Below, piece after piece: positions 43,202 to 53,460 of a stretch of 64,000 nt of DNA (position 1 is its first letter; every line of letters starts with the position of its first letter). This stretch comes from Phormidesmis priestleyi Ana (GTDB taxonomy: Bacteria; Cyanobacteriota; Cyanobacteriia; Phormidesmidales; Phormidesmidaceae). Position numbers and translations under genes: made by a program. Location of the stretch: the NCBI GenBank assembly GCA_001314865.1, contig LJZR01000024.1, positions 1 to 64,000 on the forward strand, in the 5' to 3' direction. A model generated the notes under the pieces. It ran no database searches and had not been told where the DNA came from. It saw only the letters and a list, made by a program, of their open reading frames with translations.

Positions 43202-45820
43202 ATGACCCCGCTCGCGCCGCCCGCTCAAGCTAAAAAGGCTTCCAAGGCTTCCAATACACCTTCCAACACAACCCAGCTGGCTGAGGATCGTCTCAACCAC
43301 TCCCCTGCTGTCACCTGCGTGCTAGATGTAGAAGGCATGATGTGCGCTGGCTGCGTGAGCATTGTAGAAAAAAAATTGGCTCGGTGCGAAGGGGTGACTT
43401 CGGCGACGGTGAACCTAGTGACGGAGATCGCTGCGGTAACCTGCGATCCTTATGCCGATGCGCAGGCGATCGCCCAAAAAGCCGCGCAGGTGCTTACCGA
43501 CGCAGGCTACCCTAGCCAAGTCAGAACCGCCGCCGATAGCCGCGATAACCCGATGGCCGCAGAGGCCGATTGGCTGGTTCGACAGCAGCAGTCACAACAG
43601 CATCAGACCCGACAGCTGGCGGTGGCCCTGTGTTTGCTGGTCTTTTCTGTAATTGGGCATTTGCAGCATTTTAACTGGGTGCAGGGGATTGCCATTCCGG
43701 TACTGAGCACCTTGTGGTTTCACGGCATATTAGCCACGCTTACTCTGCTATTTCCCGCTCGCAAAATTTTGATTGAAGGCTGGCAGGGCGCTCGTCGTGG
43801 TGCGCCTAATATGAACACACTGGTGAGTTTGGGGGCAATGAGTGCTTATACAACCAGTCTGGTGGCTTTTTTGTTTCCGGCGCTGGGGTGGGAGTGCTTT
43901 TTTGATGAGCCGGTGATGCTGCTGAGCTTTATTTTGCTGGGTCGCACGTTAGAGCAACGGGCTCGATTTCAGGCAGCTGGATCGCTGCGATCGCTCATTG
44001 CCCTTCAGCCAACCCTGGCTCGCCTAATTCCACCGCCCACTGAAGATCTCTCCGCAGATTCTTCAGCAGACTCTTCAGCCAATCTTTCAGACTCGCCCAA
44101 GTCAGGAACGCCGCTATTGCCGGTTGAAACGGGCGTCCAAATTCCGGCCAATCAAGTTCAGGTCGGTGAATGGCTCCGGGTTTTGCCTAGCGAAAAAATT
44201 CCGGTAGACGGTGTGATTGCGGCGGGTCAAACCACCCTAGACGAATCTATGCTGACGGGCGAGTCAATGCCTGTGGTTAAGCGACCCGGCGATGAAGTCG
44301 TAGCCGGTAGCCTCAACCAGTCGGGGGTCATTACCTTACAGGTATCGCGTACAGGGTTAGACACTACCCTGGCCAAAATGATCCGGCTGGTAGAGACTGC
44401 CCAGTCTCGCAAGGCGCCAATTCAGAGTTTGGCTGACCTGATTTCTGGCTACTTTACCTACGGCATTTTGACCTGCTCAGTGCTGACTTTGGGCTTTTGG
44501 TATTGGGTTGGTGTGCCGCTATGGCCAGAGGTCGCCGCTTCTGCATTGGGCCATTTGCATCACGGGGTTGCCTCAGGCACTGCTGAGGGGATGGCTGAGC
44601 CGATGCTGTCTTCTTCTGTGCGGCTGTTGGTGAGCCTTAAATTGGCGATCGCAGTTGTAGTTGTTGCCTGTCCTTGTGCCCTGGGCCTAGCAACGCCGAC
44701 TGCAATTTTAGTCGGATCGGGCATTGGCGCGCAGCAAGGGTTACTGATTCGCGGTGGTGATATTTTAGAAGCGACTCGGGGGCTAGATACGATTGTGTTT
44801 GACAAAACTGGGACGCTCACCACCGGTCATCCTCAGCTCACCGATTGCGTGTCACTAGGGTCTATGCACTCCCCAGATCAGCTATTGCAGATAGCCGCTA
44901 CCGTAGAGAGCGGCACTCGTCACCCGTTGGGTATTGCGATTCAGCAAGCGGCAGATGAGCAAGGAATAGCGCTGTTATCGGCTAGCAACTTTAAAACGGA
45001 AGCTGGCTACGGCATTGCTGCACAGCTCGTCTTGGAACAATCCGGTAAAGAGACCTTTTATTTGGGCAACCGCGCTTGGATGGAGAAAAACGGCTGTGAT
45101 ATTGATGAGGCCGCTCAGCAGATTGCCCTCGATTTGGCGAAGTCTGGGAAAACCAGCGTTTTTGTGGCACGAGCCAATCAGACAGTGCAGCGCGCGCAGA
45201 CGAACTCTCTAGAAGTTTCAGCCGTCGGCCCTAGCGTCATCGGGCTAATGGGTGTTGCCGATACGCTCAGAGAAGATGCCGCCAGTACTGTTGAGAAGCT
45301 GCGATCGCTCAACCTCACTGTTCACCTTTTAAGTGGCGACAGCGACGCGGTTGCAACCGCCGTTGCCCAGCAGTTGGGCCTTTCGCCCGATCAGACCCAG
45401 GCCGAAGTGGCACCCCAAGCAAAAGTTGATGCGATCGCCGCTCTGCAAAAAGCGGGGCATCGGGTTGGATTTGTCGGCGATGGCATTAATGACGCTCCGG
45501 CACTCGCCCAGGCAGATGTGGGTATTGCGCTAGGATCGGGCACAGAAGTTGCCATGGAAACCGCAGATATTGTCCTAATGCGCGATGCGCTTTCTGATGT
45601 TGTTGCTGCGATCGCGCTAAGCCGCGCCACCTTTAACAAAATTCGTCAAAACTTAGTTTGGGCCTTTGCCTACAACCTGATATGCATTCCGCTAGCTGCC
45701 GGTGTGTTTTTACCCGCCTTTGGGCTATCTCTCAATCCTGGGTTTGCTGGCGGGCTAATGGCGCTCAGCTCCGTCAGCGTAGTGCTCAATTCGCTGCTAC
45801 TCAAAGCCCGCTTTCAGTAA
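43202..45820 (+). CDS. Copper-transporting P1B-type ATPase
   Basis: From the ATG chosen the protein has 872 residues. It starts with a low-complexity segment and one heavy-metal domain ([17 protein letters not shown], Cys-x2-Cys). Eight membrane helices carry the ion motif CPCALG. The catalytic parts are [16 protein letters not shown] (phosphorylated Asp), HPLG and [28 protein letters not shown] and [12 protein letters not shown] match the Cu(I) subgroup. In cyanobacteria CtaA imports copper and PacS loads thylakoids; I cannot tell which this is. A Ser/Asp-rich insertion ([13 protein letters not shown]) sits in the actuator region. No copper chaperone or regulator gene is adjacent. Confidence 0.93.
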   Translation: MTPLAPPAQAKKASKASNTPSNTTQLAEDRLNHSPAVTCVLDVEGMMCAGCVSIVEKKLARCEGVTSATVNLVTEIAAVTCDPYADAQAIAQKAAQVLTDAGYPSQVRTAADSRDNPMAAEADWLVRQQQSQQHQTRQLAVALCLLVFSVIGHLQHFNWVQGIAIPVLSTLWFHGILATLTLLFPARKILIEGWQGARRGAPNMNTLVSLGAMSAYTTSLVAFLFPALGWECFFDEPVMLLSFILLGRTLEQRARFQAAGSLRSLIALQPTLARLIPPPTEDLSADSSADSSANLSDSPKSGTPLLPVETGVQIPANQVQVGEWLRVLPSEKIPVDGVIAAGQTTLDESMLTGESMPVVKRPGDEVVAGSLNQSGVITLQVSRTGLDTTLAKMIRLVETAQSRKAPIQSLADLISGYFTYGILTCSVLTLGFWYWVGVPLWPEVAASALGHLHHGVASGTAEGMAEPMLSSSVRLLVSLKLAIAVVVVACPCALGLATPTAILVGSGIGAQQGLLIRGGDILEATRGLDTIVFDKTGTLTTGHPQLTDCVSLGSMHSPDQLLQIAATVESGTRHPLGIAIQQAADEQGIALLSASNFKTEAGYGIAAQLVLEQSGKETFYLGNRAWMEKNGCDIDEAAQQIALDLAKSGKTSVFVARANQTVQRAQTNSLEVSAVGPSVIGLMGVADTLREDAASTVEKLRSLNLTVHLLSGDSDAVATAVAQQLGLSPDQTQAEVAPQAKVDAIAALQKAGHRVGFVGDGINDAPALAQADVGIALGSGTEVAMETADIVLMRDALSDVVAAIALSRATFNKIRQNLVWAFAYNLICIPLAAGVFLPAFGLSLNPGFAGGLMALSSVSVVLNSLLLKARFQ

Positions 45821-45847
45821 AGAACCCCACAAGTCCAGCATAAAAAA

Positions 45848-45876
45848 GCCCAGCTTGTCGTTTAAGACGGCTGGGC
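45848..45876 (-). terminator. Intrinsic terminator after the Crp-family gene
   Basis: The stem GCCCAGC/GCTGGGC with an inner GTC/GAC is followed on the minus strand by TTTTTT. It lies 114 bp after the minus-strand regulator and may also serve the convergent ATPase gene. Confidence 0.85.
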
Positions 45877-45990
45877 CAAAATATAAAACTTTAAACATAA
45901 AAGCAGAACAATAGTGCGATCGCCTAATCCCCTGGCTAGAAAACGATAACTATGATGACCCTATAGAAAGTCATTAAATAATCTAACAAG

Positions 45991-46743
45991 CTAACCTGGA
46001 TTCTGCTGTTTCCAGCCAGTTTCTTTAGAGATACAAATTAAGCCTTCACCATAGTTCTGAATCATGCCGCCTTGGCGTAGCTTGCCCATTAGGCGAGTGA
46101 CCGTGACCCGAGTCGAGCCAATCGCGCTGCCGATTTGAGCGTGAGTCAAGGGAAAAGGCAAATAGTAACCTTGCTCGCACTGCTCGCCATGCTCATCAAT
46201 CAGCAAAGTCAAAAAGCCGAGTAGCCGGTCAATAGTGCGGCGCTGTCCCAAAGTGCTCAGCCATAGCAGCTTACGCTGGTGCTGACGACGAAAAGCATCC
46301 AAAACTTCCTTCTGAAAATGGGGCCAAGTATCCAGATCGTTCCAATACAGCCAAATGACCGTTGTTTGGTCTACATGGGCAAAGCTTTGCAACGTAAAAG
46401 GTGGCTGTGCAACTACCTCAAAAGGCTGCCCTGCGCCAACAAAACCCAGAAACGCCTCTTCAGCCGCCACCAATGGCATCCGAGTTGTGCTGCTGTTCTT
46501 CTTTAAGGTCGCGCTTACCTGCGCATTACCCAGCAACCGGACCGAGCCCTTTTGAACGAGGTAAAGCAATCCTGGCCTAGCTGGAATTTTTTCATCCTTA
46601 TTAAATGTTCGGCAGCGATAATGCTCACTTGCCCAGTCAGAAATACGCTGCCACGCCAAGAACGGGCGCGAGTTGTCCGGATGAGGGGGAGAAGACATAT
46701 TAGCAATACTAGAATTGAGTTTAACCGTTGTCGATAATGTCAT
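45991..46743 (-). CDS. Crp/Fnr-family transcription regulator
   Basis: This 250-residue protein has an N-terminal cupin-like sensor domain and a C-terminal winged helix. The segment LYLVQKGSVRLLG and the FLGFVGAGQPFEVV, HVDQTTVIWLYWNDLD blocks are typical of a cyanobacterial Crp subfamily that lacks the Arg-containing phosphate-binding cassette of true cAMP receptors, so cyclic nucleotide binding is unlikely. The HTH reads LTHAQIGSAIGSTRVTVTRLM with the recognition helix STRVTVTR. The FRRQHQRKLLWLSTLGQRRT dimerisation helix precedes it. It is not NtcA. The target genes are unknown. Confidence 0.85.
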   Translation of the reverse strand: MTLSTTVKLNSSIANMSSPPHPDNSRPFLAWQRISDWASEHYRCRTFNKDEKIPARPGLLYLVQKGSVRLLGNAQVSATLKKNSSTTRMPLVAAEEAFLGFVGAGQPFEVVAQPPFTLQSFAHVDQTTVIWLYWNDLDTWPHFQKEVLDAFRRQHQRKLLWLSTLGQRRTIDRLLGFLTLLIDEHGEQCEQGYYLPFPLTHAQIGSAIGSTRVTVTRLMGKLRQGGMIQNYGEGLICISKETGWKQQNPG

Positions 46744-47177
46744 CTAACTGAATGAATAATTGCATAACTTTGAGTACAAAGCAGACGGGACATCAGAAGA
46801 AACGAAAAACTTCCGTACAAACACGTAATAATTGGCTTATCTCTGCTGTCAGATAGAAACTATCTAGATGTGTGTTTTCACGCAGTCGCTAATTAAAGAG
46901 GCTAGTCATTGACTAGTTCCTGCATAGCCACACCGTATTAACCCAGCAACGGTATATACAGTCATTAAACACAGCAAGTCGAATGCATTAGTACATTAAT
47001 ATAAATTGATTGATTTTGAATGACTAAATTCCCTTCTTTACAACTACTTCAGCATTTATTCGCATTTACCCAGAGAGTAGATGAAGAAATAAGATAATAC
47101 CCTGGTGAAATCCACACTATTTTCTCTTTTAAGGTGCTTTAGATTGCCTAGCTTATTTTCAGTGACGCAGTAACCTA
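46744..47177. other. Divergent promoter region Crp-family/DALR genes
   Basis: 434 bp, AT-rich. A near-perfect palindrome CTAGTCATTGACTAG lies near 46901-46915, which may be a regulator site. I see no ORF. Confidence 0.5.
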
Positions 47178-48278
47178 GTGACATTCCTATCTCTCAAAGA
47201 AATTTTGCTTTATGGGCTGAGCTGGGCCTCTAATTGCGATTGTGAAGATGCAGATGGCAACTTTATCAACTGTTTACATACTGTTCCGACTCCGGCCCAT
47301 CGTCAGTCGGCCAATCCTTTGCCAAACAGGCCTTACCGTCTAGGCAACGGGCGCATAATCTCGCTTCAAAAAAAACATCATTCAAATGATGTGCTGTATG
47401 TTTCGGCTATTCCTCAGCAGCTGCTAGCTAATTATCATTTAGCTGATTCGTTAGTGACGCCTAAAAATAAGGAAAAAAACCTCAAACAAGTCACTGAGAA
47501 AACTGTCAAAAAATTAAAAAAAAGCAGTTTTGCATTAATGAATAGTGAGCCAGATCACAAAGGATGGAATGCTCAGTTACTTACTCAACTGTGGGCAGAG
47601 TTCCAGATAGAAACTAACCAATCTGGATGGATTTCTTTTCAGCTTTCTAACCGAGGAATCCAGCTCTGGTTGCAACAAATGCAGCTGCTTTCGCATACCT
47701 GCCAACTGTTCGCTCAATCACCCTACGGCTCGTCAAAAAATACACCTGCTGTCAGGCCGCATCCGGCTGCTACCTCTCATCATCAGCCGGATGCGGGAGG
47801 GAAAATAGAAGCACTGCTCTGGTCGGCACAATACGCCCATGCGCGCTGCTGCGTGCTGCTGCGTCTTTTATCCCCAATTCGGTTGGCATCGCTTCAATCT
47901 TTACAAGCTGACGCTTCTGCTCAAATCCCGCCTTCGGCATTGGGGTCTATAGGCTTGGGAACCTCGCCAACGATCGCCCAGTTGGTTCATGGGCTGATAG
48001 AAATTGCAGACGATATGTTTTGGATTCCTTATCAGTGGCCAACGAAACAATATTCTTTGCTTTTGAAGGGCTCAGTTCGTCTGGCTCAACTGTTTGAGCG
48101 ATTTTATGCAGCTGATGTCAGTGGCTTTGGGTCGTTGCTTCAATCGCCCACGCAGTTACCACCCTTAGCCGTGGACTATCCTTTTGTCTCTGTTTTTGGC
48201 CTGCTTACGGTAACCAGAAACTTGCTGAGAGTCTTACTCAATGAGCACTTAGCGGCTGATGCTCCCTGTGAGTTATGA
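47178..48278 (+). CDS. Stand-alone DALR anticodon-binding domain protein
   Basis: The 366-residue protein starts with GTG, the only start codon after an upstream stop. Its C-terminal part (about residues 205-366) reads like the all-helical DALR domain of arginyl-tRNA synthetase: LLWSAQYAHARCCVLLRLLS, LIEIADDMFWIPYQW, LAQLFERFYAADVSG and VTRNLLRVLLNEHL. No synthetase catalytic core (HIGH/KMSKS) is present. The N-terminus has clustered Cys (NCDCEDADGNFINC) and a PYRLGNGRIISLQKKHH segment that may bind nucleic acid. Such stand-alone DALR proteins occur in cyanobacteria, with unknown role, perhaps tRNA-Arg binding. A terminator follows. Confidence 0.75.
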   Translation: MTFLSLKEILLYGLSWASNCDCEDADGNFINCLHTVPTPAHRQSANPLPNRPYRLGNGRIISLQKKHHSNDVLYVSAIPQQLLANYHLADSLVTPKNKEKNLKQVTEKTVKKLKKSSFALMNSEPDHKGWNAQLLTQLWAEFQIETNQSGWISFQLSNRGIQLWLQQMQLLSHTCQLFAQSPYGSSKNTPAVRPHPAATSHHQPDAGGKIEALLWSAQYAHARCCVLLRLLSPIRLASLQSLQADASAQIPPSALGSIGLGTSPTIAQLVHGLIEIADDMFWIPYQWPTKQYSLLLKGSVRLAQLFERFYAADVSGFGSLLQSPTQLPPLAVDYPFVSVFGLLTVTRNLLRVLLNEHLAADAPCEL

Positions 48279-48657
48279 GGCGCGATGTGGACTAGGCAAA
48301 AACTGCTCGTTGCTAGAGTGTGCCAATACTAAGGAGAGTCCACATAAGGTGACAAAGTTAAGTCTATCCGCTATATTTAGGGAGTGTGAGGAGCGAACCA
48401 GTAAAGGCACCGAGACGAAACACGGCCAGTCGTCGGTGCCTTTTCTGATTTTAAATAGGCTGTGCCTCCTGGTTTTTTTTGATTCTTGATTTTGCGAGTG
48501 TCTCTTCGCAAGTGTTTCTTCTCTTTGTAAGGCACCTAGTAAGGCACGTGAGAAGCCAATTTAGAATCCTGTTAGCTCAAGTCATTACACTTTTATTCTG
48601 GCAACTTGTTCTGGCAACTCCCTAGTGATTGCCACCCTTCGTGTTAGCCTAAGCGCT
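48279..48657. other. Intergenic between DALR and CDF genes
   Basis: This gap holds a strong terminator and then T-rich sequence. A 76-codon plus-strand frame overlapping the DALR stop crosses the terminator stem and is not a credible gene. Confidence 0.6.
48404..48446 (+). terminator. Intrinsic terminator after the DALR gene
   Basis: The stem AAGGCACCGA/TCGGTGCCTT (10 bp, perfect) with a 19-nt loop that can pair internally (GACG/CGTC-like) is followed by TTCTGATTTT. It lies about 125 bp after the DALR stop. Confidence 0.85.
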
Positions 48658-49581
48658 ATGAATGGAAGCGGCTATCAGCGGCGAGTGAGCTATCGTCTGC
48701 TGCTAATGATATTGTGGGCGACGCTGCTAGCGTTTGTGATTGAGCTAAGCGCAGGATGGGCGAGCCACTCCTTGTGCTTACTGGCCGAATCTATCCATAC
48801 GCTGATTGATGTATTTAGTGCGGTGCTGAGTCTGGTGGCGGTGGCCTCTCCTCAGCGCACGCTGGGTAAAGAAATTTGGGGCTATGGTCGCGGTGAGGCT
48901 ACAGGGGCACTGATTTTGTCGGCGGTGTTGGGGTTCGCCGGTATTTCTATCTTTATCCTTGCGCTGAGCGAGCTCAATATGGCTGTGTTTGAAACGACGC
49001 GCGGCGTGTTTCAAGTTCAGGTGACGGGCTCGTTGATATTGCTAGTGGGGAGCATTATGGTGCTGACTTTGCTGGTGACGGGTGTGGCAGCGTATCAAAG
49101 TCAGCGAATTAATAGCGTGGCACTGCAACTCGCCACGCAGCATATTTTAAAAGATGCCTGGTTAAGCGCTCTGGTGCTGTGTGGGATCATCGCAATTGGC
49201 CAAGGGTATCGATGGATAGATCCTGCTTTGTCGCTGGTGGTCGTGGCAATGTCGGTACGGAGTTTGTGGCAGGTGTTGTGCCAACAGTTGCCAATGCTGC
49301 TAACGCCGACTGCGATCGCGCCTGAAGCGATCGCTCATATTGCCTGCCAGATAGAAGGCGTGACACGCTGTACGCGCATTTTGTCGCGAGGCATGGTGGG
49401 CCGTCAGGTGTGGATCGAGCTACACTTGGCGCTACATCCGGAGTTTATGGTCATTGCTCAAAGCATCGGTGAGCGAGTGGAAAAGTCGCTACGCGACCAC
49501 TACGGCCCTGTACGCGCTCAAATCTGGTTAGATACCCTCCCAGAAAGTAAGCAGTCTCGTCGGCAGACCCAAAAAAAATAG
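48658..49581 (+). CDS. Cation diffusion facilitator family transporter
   Basis: This CDF protein should export divalent metal (Zn, Co, Mn or Fe) in exchange for protons. The ATG chosen gives 307 residues; a GTG 33 bp upstream is in frame. Six helices are visible. The TM2 metal site reads SLCLLAESIHTLIDVFSAVL (His-x3-Asp) and the TM5 site HILKDAWLSALVL (His-x3-Asp). A His-x3-Asp pattern in both helices fits a Zn-type site, but the metal cannot be fixed from this. The C-terminal cytosolic ferredoxin-like domain has EGVTRCTRILSRGMVG. It converges with chorismate lyase, 3 bp between stop codons. Confidence 0.85.
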   Translation: MNGSGYQRRVSYRLLLMILWATLLAFVIELSAGWASHSLCLLAESIHTLIDVFSAVLSLVAVASPQRTLGKEIWGYGRGEATGALILSAVLGFAGISIFILALSELNMAVFETTRGVFQVQVTGSLILLVGSIMVLTLLVTGVAAYQSQRINSVALQLATQHILKDAWLSALVLCGIIAIGQGYRWIDPALSLVVVAMSVRSLWQVLCQQLPMLLTPTAIAPEAIAHIACQIEGVTRCTRILSRGMVGRQVWIELHLALHPEFMVIAQSIGERVEKSLRDHYGPVRAQIWLDTLPESKQSRRQTQKK

Positions 49582-49584
49582 CGC

Positions 49585-50196
49585 TCAACGCTGCGCTCCC
49601 ATCGGCCCCAAATAGCGAATCAGGTAAGGGGAAAACACTTCGTAAATCAGCGTGAGCGGCTTGCCGTGATGCCAAAACAAGTAATGCCGTCCCCAAAAAG
49701 GCCCTTTTTGTTCAAAGGCATCTTCCAGCACCTGGGAATGCCCAAAATAGATACCCTGAATATCTCGGTAAAGTTCGGTGCGCAGCTGGGCTAGGCTGGC
49801 CCAAACCGGCAGCGACCGATTGGCTAAATACTCATCGACATGGCTCTCTTCCCACCAAGAGGTTGCATAGGCTAACCGCTGCCCGCTCGCAGTGCGCAGC
49901 CACACCTGACGGCGTAAGTGCGGCCCTGGCACTTTTTCAATTTGGGCCGGGGCGCGATCGCCCTGTTTGCCCACAGGCGACATATCAATGACATCCACCT
50001 CAGTGGGCTCGCGAGTGAGCAACTGCAAATGCCGGGTGGGTGACCCATCGCCCAACATCAGAATTTGCCAAGCCGGAGAAAGCTGATCGTGAGGCAATCC
50101 TGCTTCTACAACAGATCTATCACCTTGCCACAGCGGTGTTAGGGCGTGCCAATGATTGTGTTCAGCCGCAGAAATAGTGGGAGAAGCTAAGGTCAA
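49585..50196 (-). CDS. Chorismate lyase (4-hydroxybenzoate synthesis)
   Basis: This 203-residue protein matches the cyanobacterial chorismate lyase family (DUF98-type, Synechocystis Sll1797-like). The enzyme splits chorismate to pyruvate and 4-hydroxybenzoate, the ring precursor of plastoquinone. Typical stretches are WQILMLGDGSPTRHLQLLT, EPTEVDVIDMS, LRRQVWLRTASGQRLAYATS, SHVDEYLANRSLPVWASLA and YFGHSQVLEDAFEQKGPFWG, ending with EVFSPYLIRYLGPMG. The best start is a TTG at 50196, since no ATG lies in frame near it and the N-terminus fits. It shares chorismate with trpE elsewhere in the window. Confidence 0.9.
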   Translation of the reverse strand: MTLASPTISAAEHNHWHALTPLWQGDRSVVEAGLPHDQLSPAWQILMLGDGSPTRHLQLLTREPTEVDVIDMSPVGKQGDRAPAQIEKVPGPHLRRQVWLRTASGQRLAYATSWWEESHVDEYLANRSLPVWASLAQLRTELYRDIQGIYFGHSQVLEDAFEQKGPFWGRHYLFWHHGKPLTLIYEVFSPYLIRYLGPMGAQR

Positions 50197-50248
50197 AACG
50201 GGAGCAGGTAGAATTTTACAAAAGTTTACGTATTTTTCATCATAGCAA

Positions 50249-50293
50249 AAAGCCCCATATAGTCGCTTTATAAGCGGGACTACACAGGGCTTT
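50249..50293 (-). terminator. Terminator after tRNA-Leu (minus strand)
   Basis: The outer stem AAAGCCC/GGGCTTT encloses a second stem (AGTC...GACT with GCTTTATAAGC). On the minus strand TTTTTGC follows. It sits about 53 bp after the 3' end of tRNA-Leu and before the chorismate lyase start. A small extra hairpin AGACCC/GGGTCT lies between. Confidence 0.75.
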
Positions 50294-50345
50294 GGTCGTA
50301 GACCCTTTACGCAGCGGGTCTTTACGTATCAGGCATTAATACAAT

Positions 50346-50426
50346 GCGGATGGCGAGACTCGAACTCGCAAGGCGTGAGCCACACGCCCCTCAAGCGTGC
50401 GTGTCTACCAATTCCACCACATCCGC
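50346..50426 (-). tRNA. tRNA-Leu (anticodon GAG)
   Basis: On the minus strand the acceptor stem GCGGATG pairs with CATCCGC. The D-arm contains GTGGAATTGGTAGACAC, typical of tRNA-Leu. The anticodon stem CACGC/GCGTG closes the loop TTGAGGG, giving anticodon GAG. A class II long variable arm (TGGCTCACGCCTT) follows, then the T-arm GCGAG-TTCGAGT-CTCGC. The CCA end is not encoded. Length 81 nt. Confidence 0.97.
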
Positions 50427-50545
50427 AAAACTGTATCGGTTAATAACAATACGACATAACGTGCCATTTATGAAAGGGGAGGAATAACCCTGCATGATAC
50501 GATCATCATCTTAACAACTGCGCTAAAAACGTTGCTGGCTGCCAG

Positions 50546-51901
50546 ATGAGTTTTTCTAAAATTTTAATTGCTAACCGTGGCGAGATCGCGCTGCGAATTA
50601 TCCGCTCCTGTGAGGAAATGGGTATTGCGACTGTCGCGGTGCATTCCACCGTTGATCGAAGCGCCCTCCATGTGCAGCTAGCAGATGAGGCAGTTTGCAT
50701 AGGTGAGGCCTCTAGCAGTAAAAGCTATTTGAACATTCCTAATATTATTGCTGCTGCCCTAACCCGAGGCGCAACCGCCATTCATCCGGGGTATGGCTTT
50801 TTGGCCGAAAATGCTCGTTTTGCAGAGATTTGCGCAGACCATAACCTGACTTTTATTGGCCCCACTCCCCACGCCATGCGGGCCATGGGCGACAAATCGA
50901 CTGCAAAGGCAACCATGCAGCGAGTAAAAGTGCCCACCGTGCCAGGTAGCGAAGGGCTACTCGCAAATCCAGAAGAAGCCGCCAAGCTCGCTGAGCAGAT
51001 TGGCTATCCAGTGATTATCAAAGCGACCGCAGGCGGTGGCGGTCGGGGGATGCGGCTAGTGCGAGATCCCTCAGAGCTGAGCAAAATGTTTATGGCAGCT
51101 CAAGGCGAGGCCGAGGCGTCTTTTGGTAATCCCGGTGTTTATTTAGAAAAGTTTGTTGAGAACCCACGCCATATTGAGTTTCAAATTTTGGCTGATAGAC
51201 ACGGCAATGTCGTGCATTTGGGAGAGCGTGACTGCTCTATTCAACGTCGCCATCAAAAGCTGCTAGAAGAAGCGCCGAGTGCGGTACTCAATAGTGATTT
51301 ACGTCAGCAGATGGGTGAGGCAGCCGTAAGAGCAGCTCAGTCCATCAACTATGTGGGTGCTGGCACCGTTGAGTTTTTGGTGGATCACAGTGGCAAATTT
51401 TACTTTATGGAGATGAACACCCGCATTCAGGTTGAGCACCCCGTAACAGAAATGATTACTGGGATCGACTTAATCGCTGAGCAGATTAGAGTGGCTCAGG
51501 GCGATCGCCTTCCGTTTACCCAAGACGACATTGTGTTGCGCGGTCACTCGATAGAGTGCCGCATTAATGCTGAAGACCCTGAGCATAATTTTCGCCCCAA
51601 CCCAGGTCGCATTAGCGGCTATCTGGCACCAGGCGGTTTGGGGGTGCGTATGGACTCCCATGTATACACTGACTACGAAATTCCGCCCTACTACGATTCG
51701 CTCATTGGCAAGTTGATTGTATGGGCGCCCAACCGAGAAACAGCTATCAGCCGCATGAAGCGAGCGCTTCGCGAATGTGCGATTACGGGCCTACCCACTA
51801 CAATTGGCTTTCACCAAAAAGTGCTAGAAAACCCTCTGTTCTTAAAAGGTGAGGTCTATACAGACTTTGTTGCCAAGATGATGGAGCAAGGCAATCTATA
51901 G
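50546..51901 (+). CDS. accC: Biotin carboxylase subunit of acetyl-CoA carboxylase
   Basis: AccC carboxylates the biotin of BCCP with bicarbonate and ATP, the first half of malonyl-CoA formation for fatty acids. The 451-residue protein has the full set of motifs: [35 protein letters not shown], the ATP-grasp glycine loop [43 protein letters not shown] (20 residues), [20 protein letters not shown] and the RVEHPVTE-like QVEHPVTEM. The C-terminal domain has ECRINAEDP and [12 protein letters not shown]. The length equals E. coli AccC, so it is not fused to BCCP. accB is not adjacent. Confidence 0.97.
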   Translation: MSFSKILIANRGEIALRIIRSCEEMGIATVAVHSTVDRSALHVQLADEAVCIGEASSSKSYLNIPNIIAAALTRGATAIHPGYGFLAENARFAEICADHNLTFIGPTPHAMRAMGDKSTAKATMQRVKVPTVPGSEGLLANPEEAAKLAEQIGYPVIIKATAGGGGRGMRLVRDPSELSKMFMAAQGEAEASFGNPGVYLEKFVENPRHIEFQILADRHGNVVHLGERDCSIQRRHQKLLEEAPSAVLNSDLRQQMGEAAVRAAQSINYVGAGTVEFLVDHSGKFYFMEMNTRIQVEHPVTEMITGIDLIAEQIRVAQGDRLPFTQDDIVLRGHSIECRINAEDPEHNFRPNPGRISGYLAPGGLGVRMDSHVYTDYEIPPYYDSLIGKLIVWAPNRETAISRMKRALRECAITGLPTTIGFHQKVLENPLFLKGEVYTDFVAKMMEQGNL

Positions 51902-52037
51902 AATAATCTTTGGCTGATTCCACTGAATAGAGGTATCAATGGGCCGAGCCGGTGGGTTGATCTATTGGGTTGAGCCAGTGGGTCGAGCCGGCAAATCTAG
52001 TCAAATCGCTGATTTCGCTGCTTGGAAATTCGCGGAT

Positions 52038-52415
52038 CTAGCTGACTCGACAAGCGGTAACCAGCTCATCTTCAGTAAATGTGACTCTATACAGCTCGAC
52101 TAAAGCTGCGCCTTCGACAGTGTTTGCCAAACTAACGAGTCGGTTCAGCAAGCGGCGGGAGGACACAACGCCAGTCAAAATTACAACGCAGCCACGCTGA
52201 CGAACCTTAAGCTGTGCGACTTCATCACCAAAATGCTGCTGAAAACAGCGCGCAACTCGCTTAGCAAGCCCGTTGTAGTCGTACTCACCGCCAACGCCGA
52301 TACGCTCTGGCGGGCTATTTCTAAACCTTTTGAGGTTAGAGTCTGTCGCAACCGAGCCAAATGACTTGCCTACGGCTGGAATTAGCACTACTGAAGATTC
52401 ACCCAACACACCCAT
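52038..52415 (-). CDS. BON-like small protein
   Basis: This 125-residue protein has no signal peptide. After a variable N-terminus (residues 1-40) the sequence YDYNGLAKRVARCFQQHFG, VRQRGCVVILTGVVSSRRLL, NRLVSLANTVEGAALVELYR (split here) has the alpha-beta-beta-alpha-beta pattern and central G-x-V-x-L-T-G-x-V of BON domains, which often bind phospholipid or act as small regulatory modules. The assignment rests on pattern only. GGGAGCC precedes the ATG. It lies alone between accC and an empty 538-bp region. Confidence 0.6.
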   Translation of the reverse strand: MGVLGESSVVLIPAVGKSFGSVATDSNLKRFRNSPPERIGVGGEYDYNGLAKRVARCFQQHFGDEVAQLKVRQRGCVVILTGVVSSRRLLNRLVSLANTVEGAALVELYRVTFTEDELVTACRVS

Positions 52416-52953
52416 TTTTCTAGGCTCCCTTACGTCAAACTACTGGCATCAAACTGTTTCTTGGTATCAGACATCACAATATCTATGGCGCCAATCGCAC
52501 CCGATTTTGGCTAGCTTTCTACTCTCAATTTTGCTATCAACTTTGCTGTCAATCTTGCCGTTATTAGGGTTTTGTATATGCATGGACTGTATTGACAAGG
52601 CTACCGTTAAACCCTACGTATCTTCATAGAGAAATAAGTAGGATTTTAGTGAGTCTTTACAAGAACTTATGCAGCAGGGCTGTGCCTTTCTGCACCTGAG
52701 CTCCATTTGCGAATGTTTCTCTTTATATAATTGACAAAGATTGTATAAATAATATAGGGAAAATTGCGTATATTCTGATACTAGCTGCGTGTATTTTCCC
52801 CAAAATCCGTACTTTTGCTGAAAATAGGCGTGACCAGGAACAATATTTGACACTTATTATAAAAATACAATAAAGCTTTTTACATGAGTGGCTATAGGTA
52901 GACAGGTTACTGAACTGGCTGTTCTGTGAAATCCTCTTTTGGAGGAGATGTCG
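52416..52953. other. Intergenic region, nothing recognised
   Basis: 538 bp, AT-rich. A 79-codon minus-strand frame (52614-52853) is Tyr/Cys/Lys-rich with no family character and I consider it chance. No RNA gene or strong hairpin is seen. Confidence 0.5.
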
Positions 52954-53436
52954 CTATTCGTGCTTGTGTAGTAATGCGACTGTATAGGCTGCTATGCCTT
53001 CTTCTCGGCCTAGGGGCCCTAGCTTTTCGTGGGTGGTGGCTTTGATGCCAATTTGGGTGGGTTCTATTTGTAAGGTGGTGGCTAGGCGATCGCGCATTGC
53101 TTGAATATGAGGCTTAAGCTTGGGCCGCTCGGCAATTACAACGCTATCGATATTGCTAATTGCCCAGCCGCGTTCGGTCACGAGCTGATAAACCTGCGCT
53201 AGCAGTAGCTGGCTGTCGGCTCCGGCCCACTGGGGATCGCTAGGCGGAAAGTACAGCCCAATATCGCCCAGGCTAAGAGCCCCGAGCAGGGCGTCCATAA
53301 TGGCATGTGTAAGAGCGTCGGCGTCGCTATGACCCAACAGCCCTTTTTCGTGGGGAATGTCGATGCCGCCAAGAATCAGCCTGCGACCGGCGGCCAGCTG
53401 GTGAATATCGTAGCCATTGCCAATGCGGATGTTCAT
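52954..53436 (-). CDS. ispF: 2-C-methyl-D-erythritol 2,4-cyclodiphosphate synthase
   Basis: IspF closes the cyclodiphosphate ring in the MEP isoprenoid pathway, which supplies carotenoids, chlorophyll phytyl chains and quinones. The 160-residue protein has the metal-binding GYDIHQL (Asp-x-His), the conserved [29 protein letters not shown] and the C-terminal [21 protein letters not shown] signatures. The length matches the family. It lies 26 bp after trmD on the same strand and is probably co-transcribed with it. The pairing with trmD has no obvious metabolic logic. Confidence 0.97.
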   Translation of the reverse strand: MNIRIGNGYDIHQLAAGRRLILGGIDIPHEKGLLGHSDADALTHAIMDALLGALSLGDIGLYFPPSDPQWAGADSQLLLAQVYQLVTERGWAISNIDSVVIAERPKLKPHIQAMRDRLATTLQIEPTQIGIKATTHEKLGPLGREEGIAAYTVALLHKHE

Positions 53437-53460
53437 AAGGTTTCTGCGGGTTGATCTGGG

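Noticed and set aside
48380-48442. Minus-strand CTCCTCACAC next to a strong hairpin, resembling the Yfr1 sRNA core
   Set aside because: Yfr1 needs a hairpin on each side with a terminator at the 3' end. On the minus strand only the 5' hairpin is present, and the hairpin's T run points to plus-strand termination of the DALR gene.
48259-48489. 76-codon frame after the DALR gene
   Set aside because: Overlaps the DALR end and runs through the terminator stem; no family character.
52614-52853. 79-codon minus-strand frame
   Set aside because: Composition and lack of ribosome binding site suggest chance.
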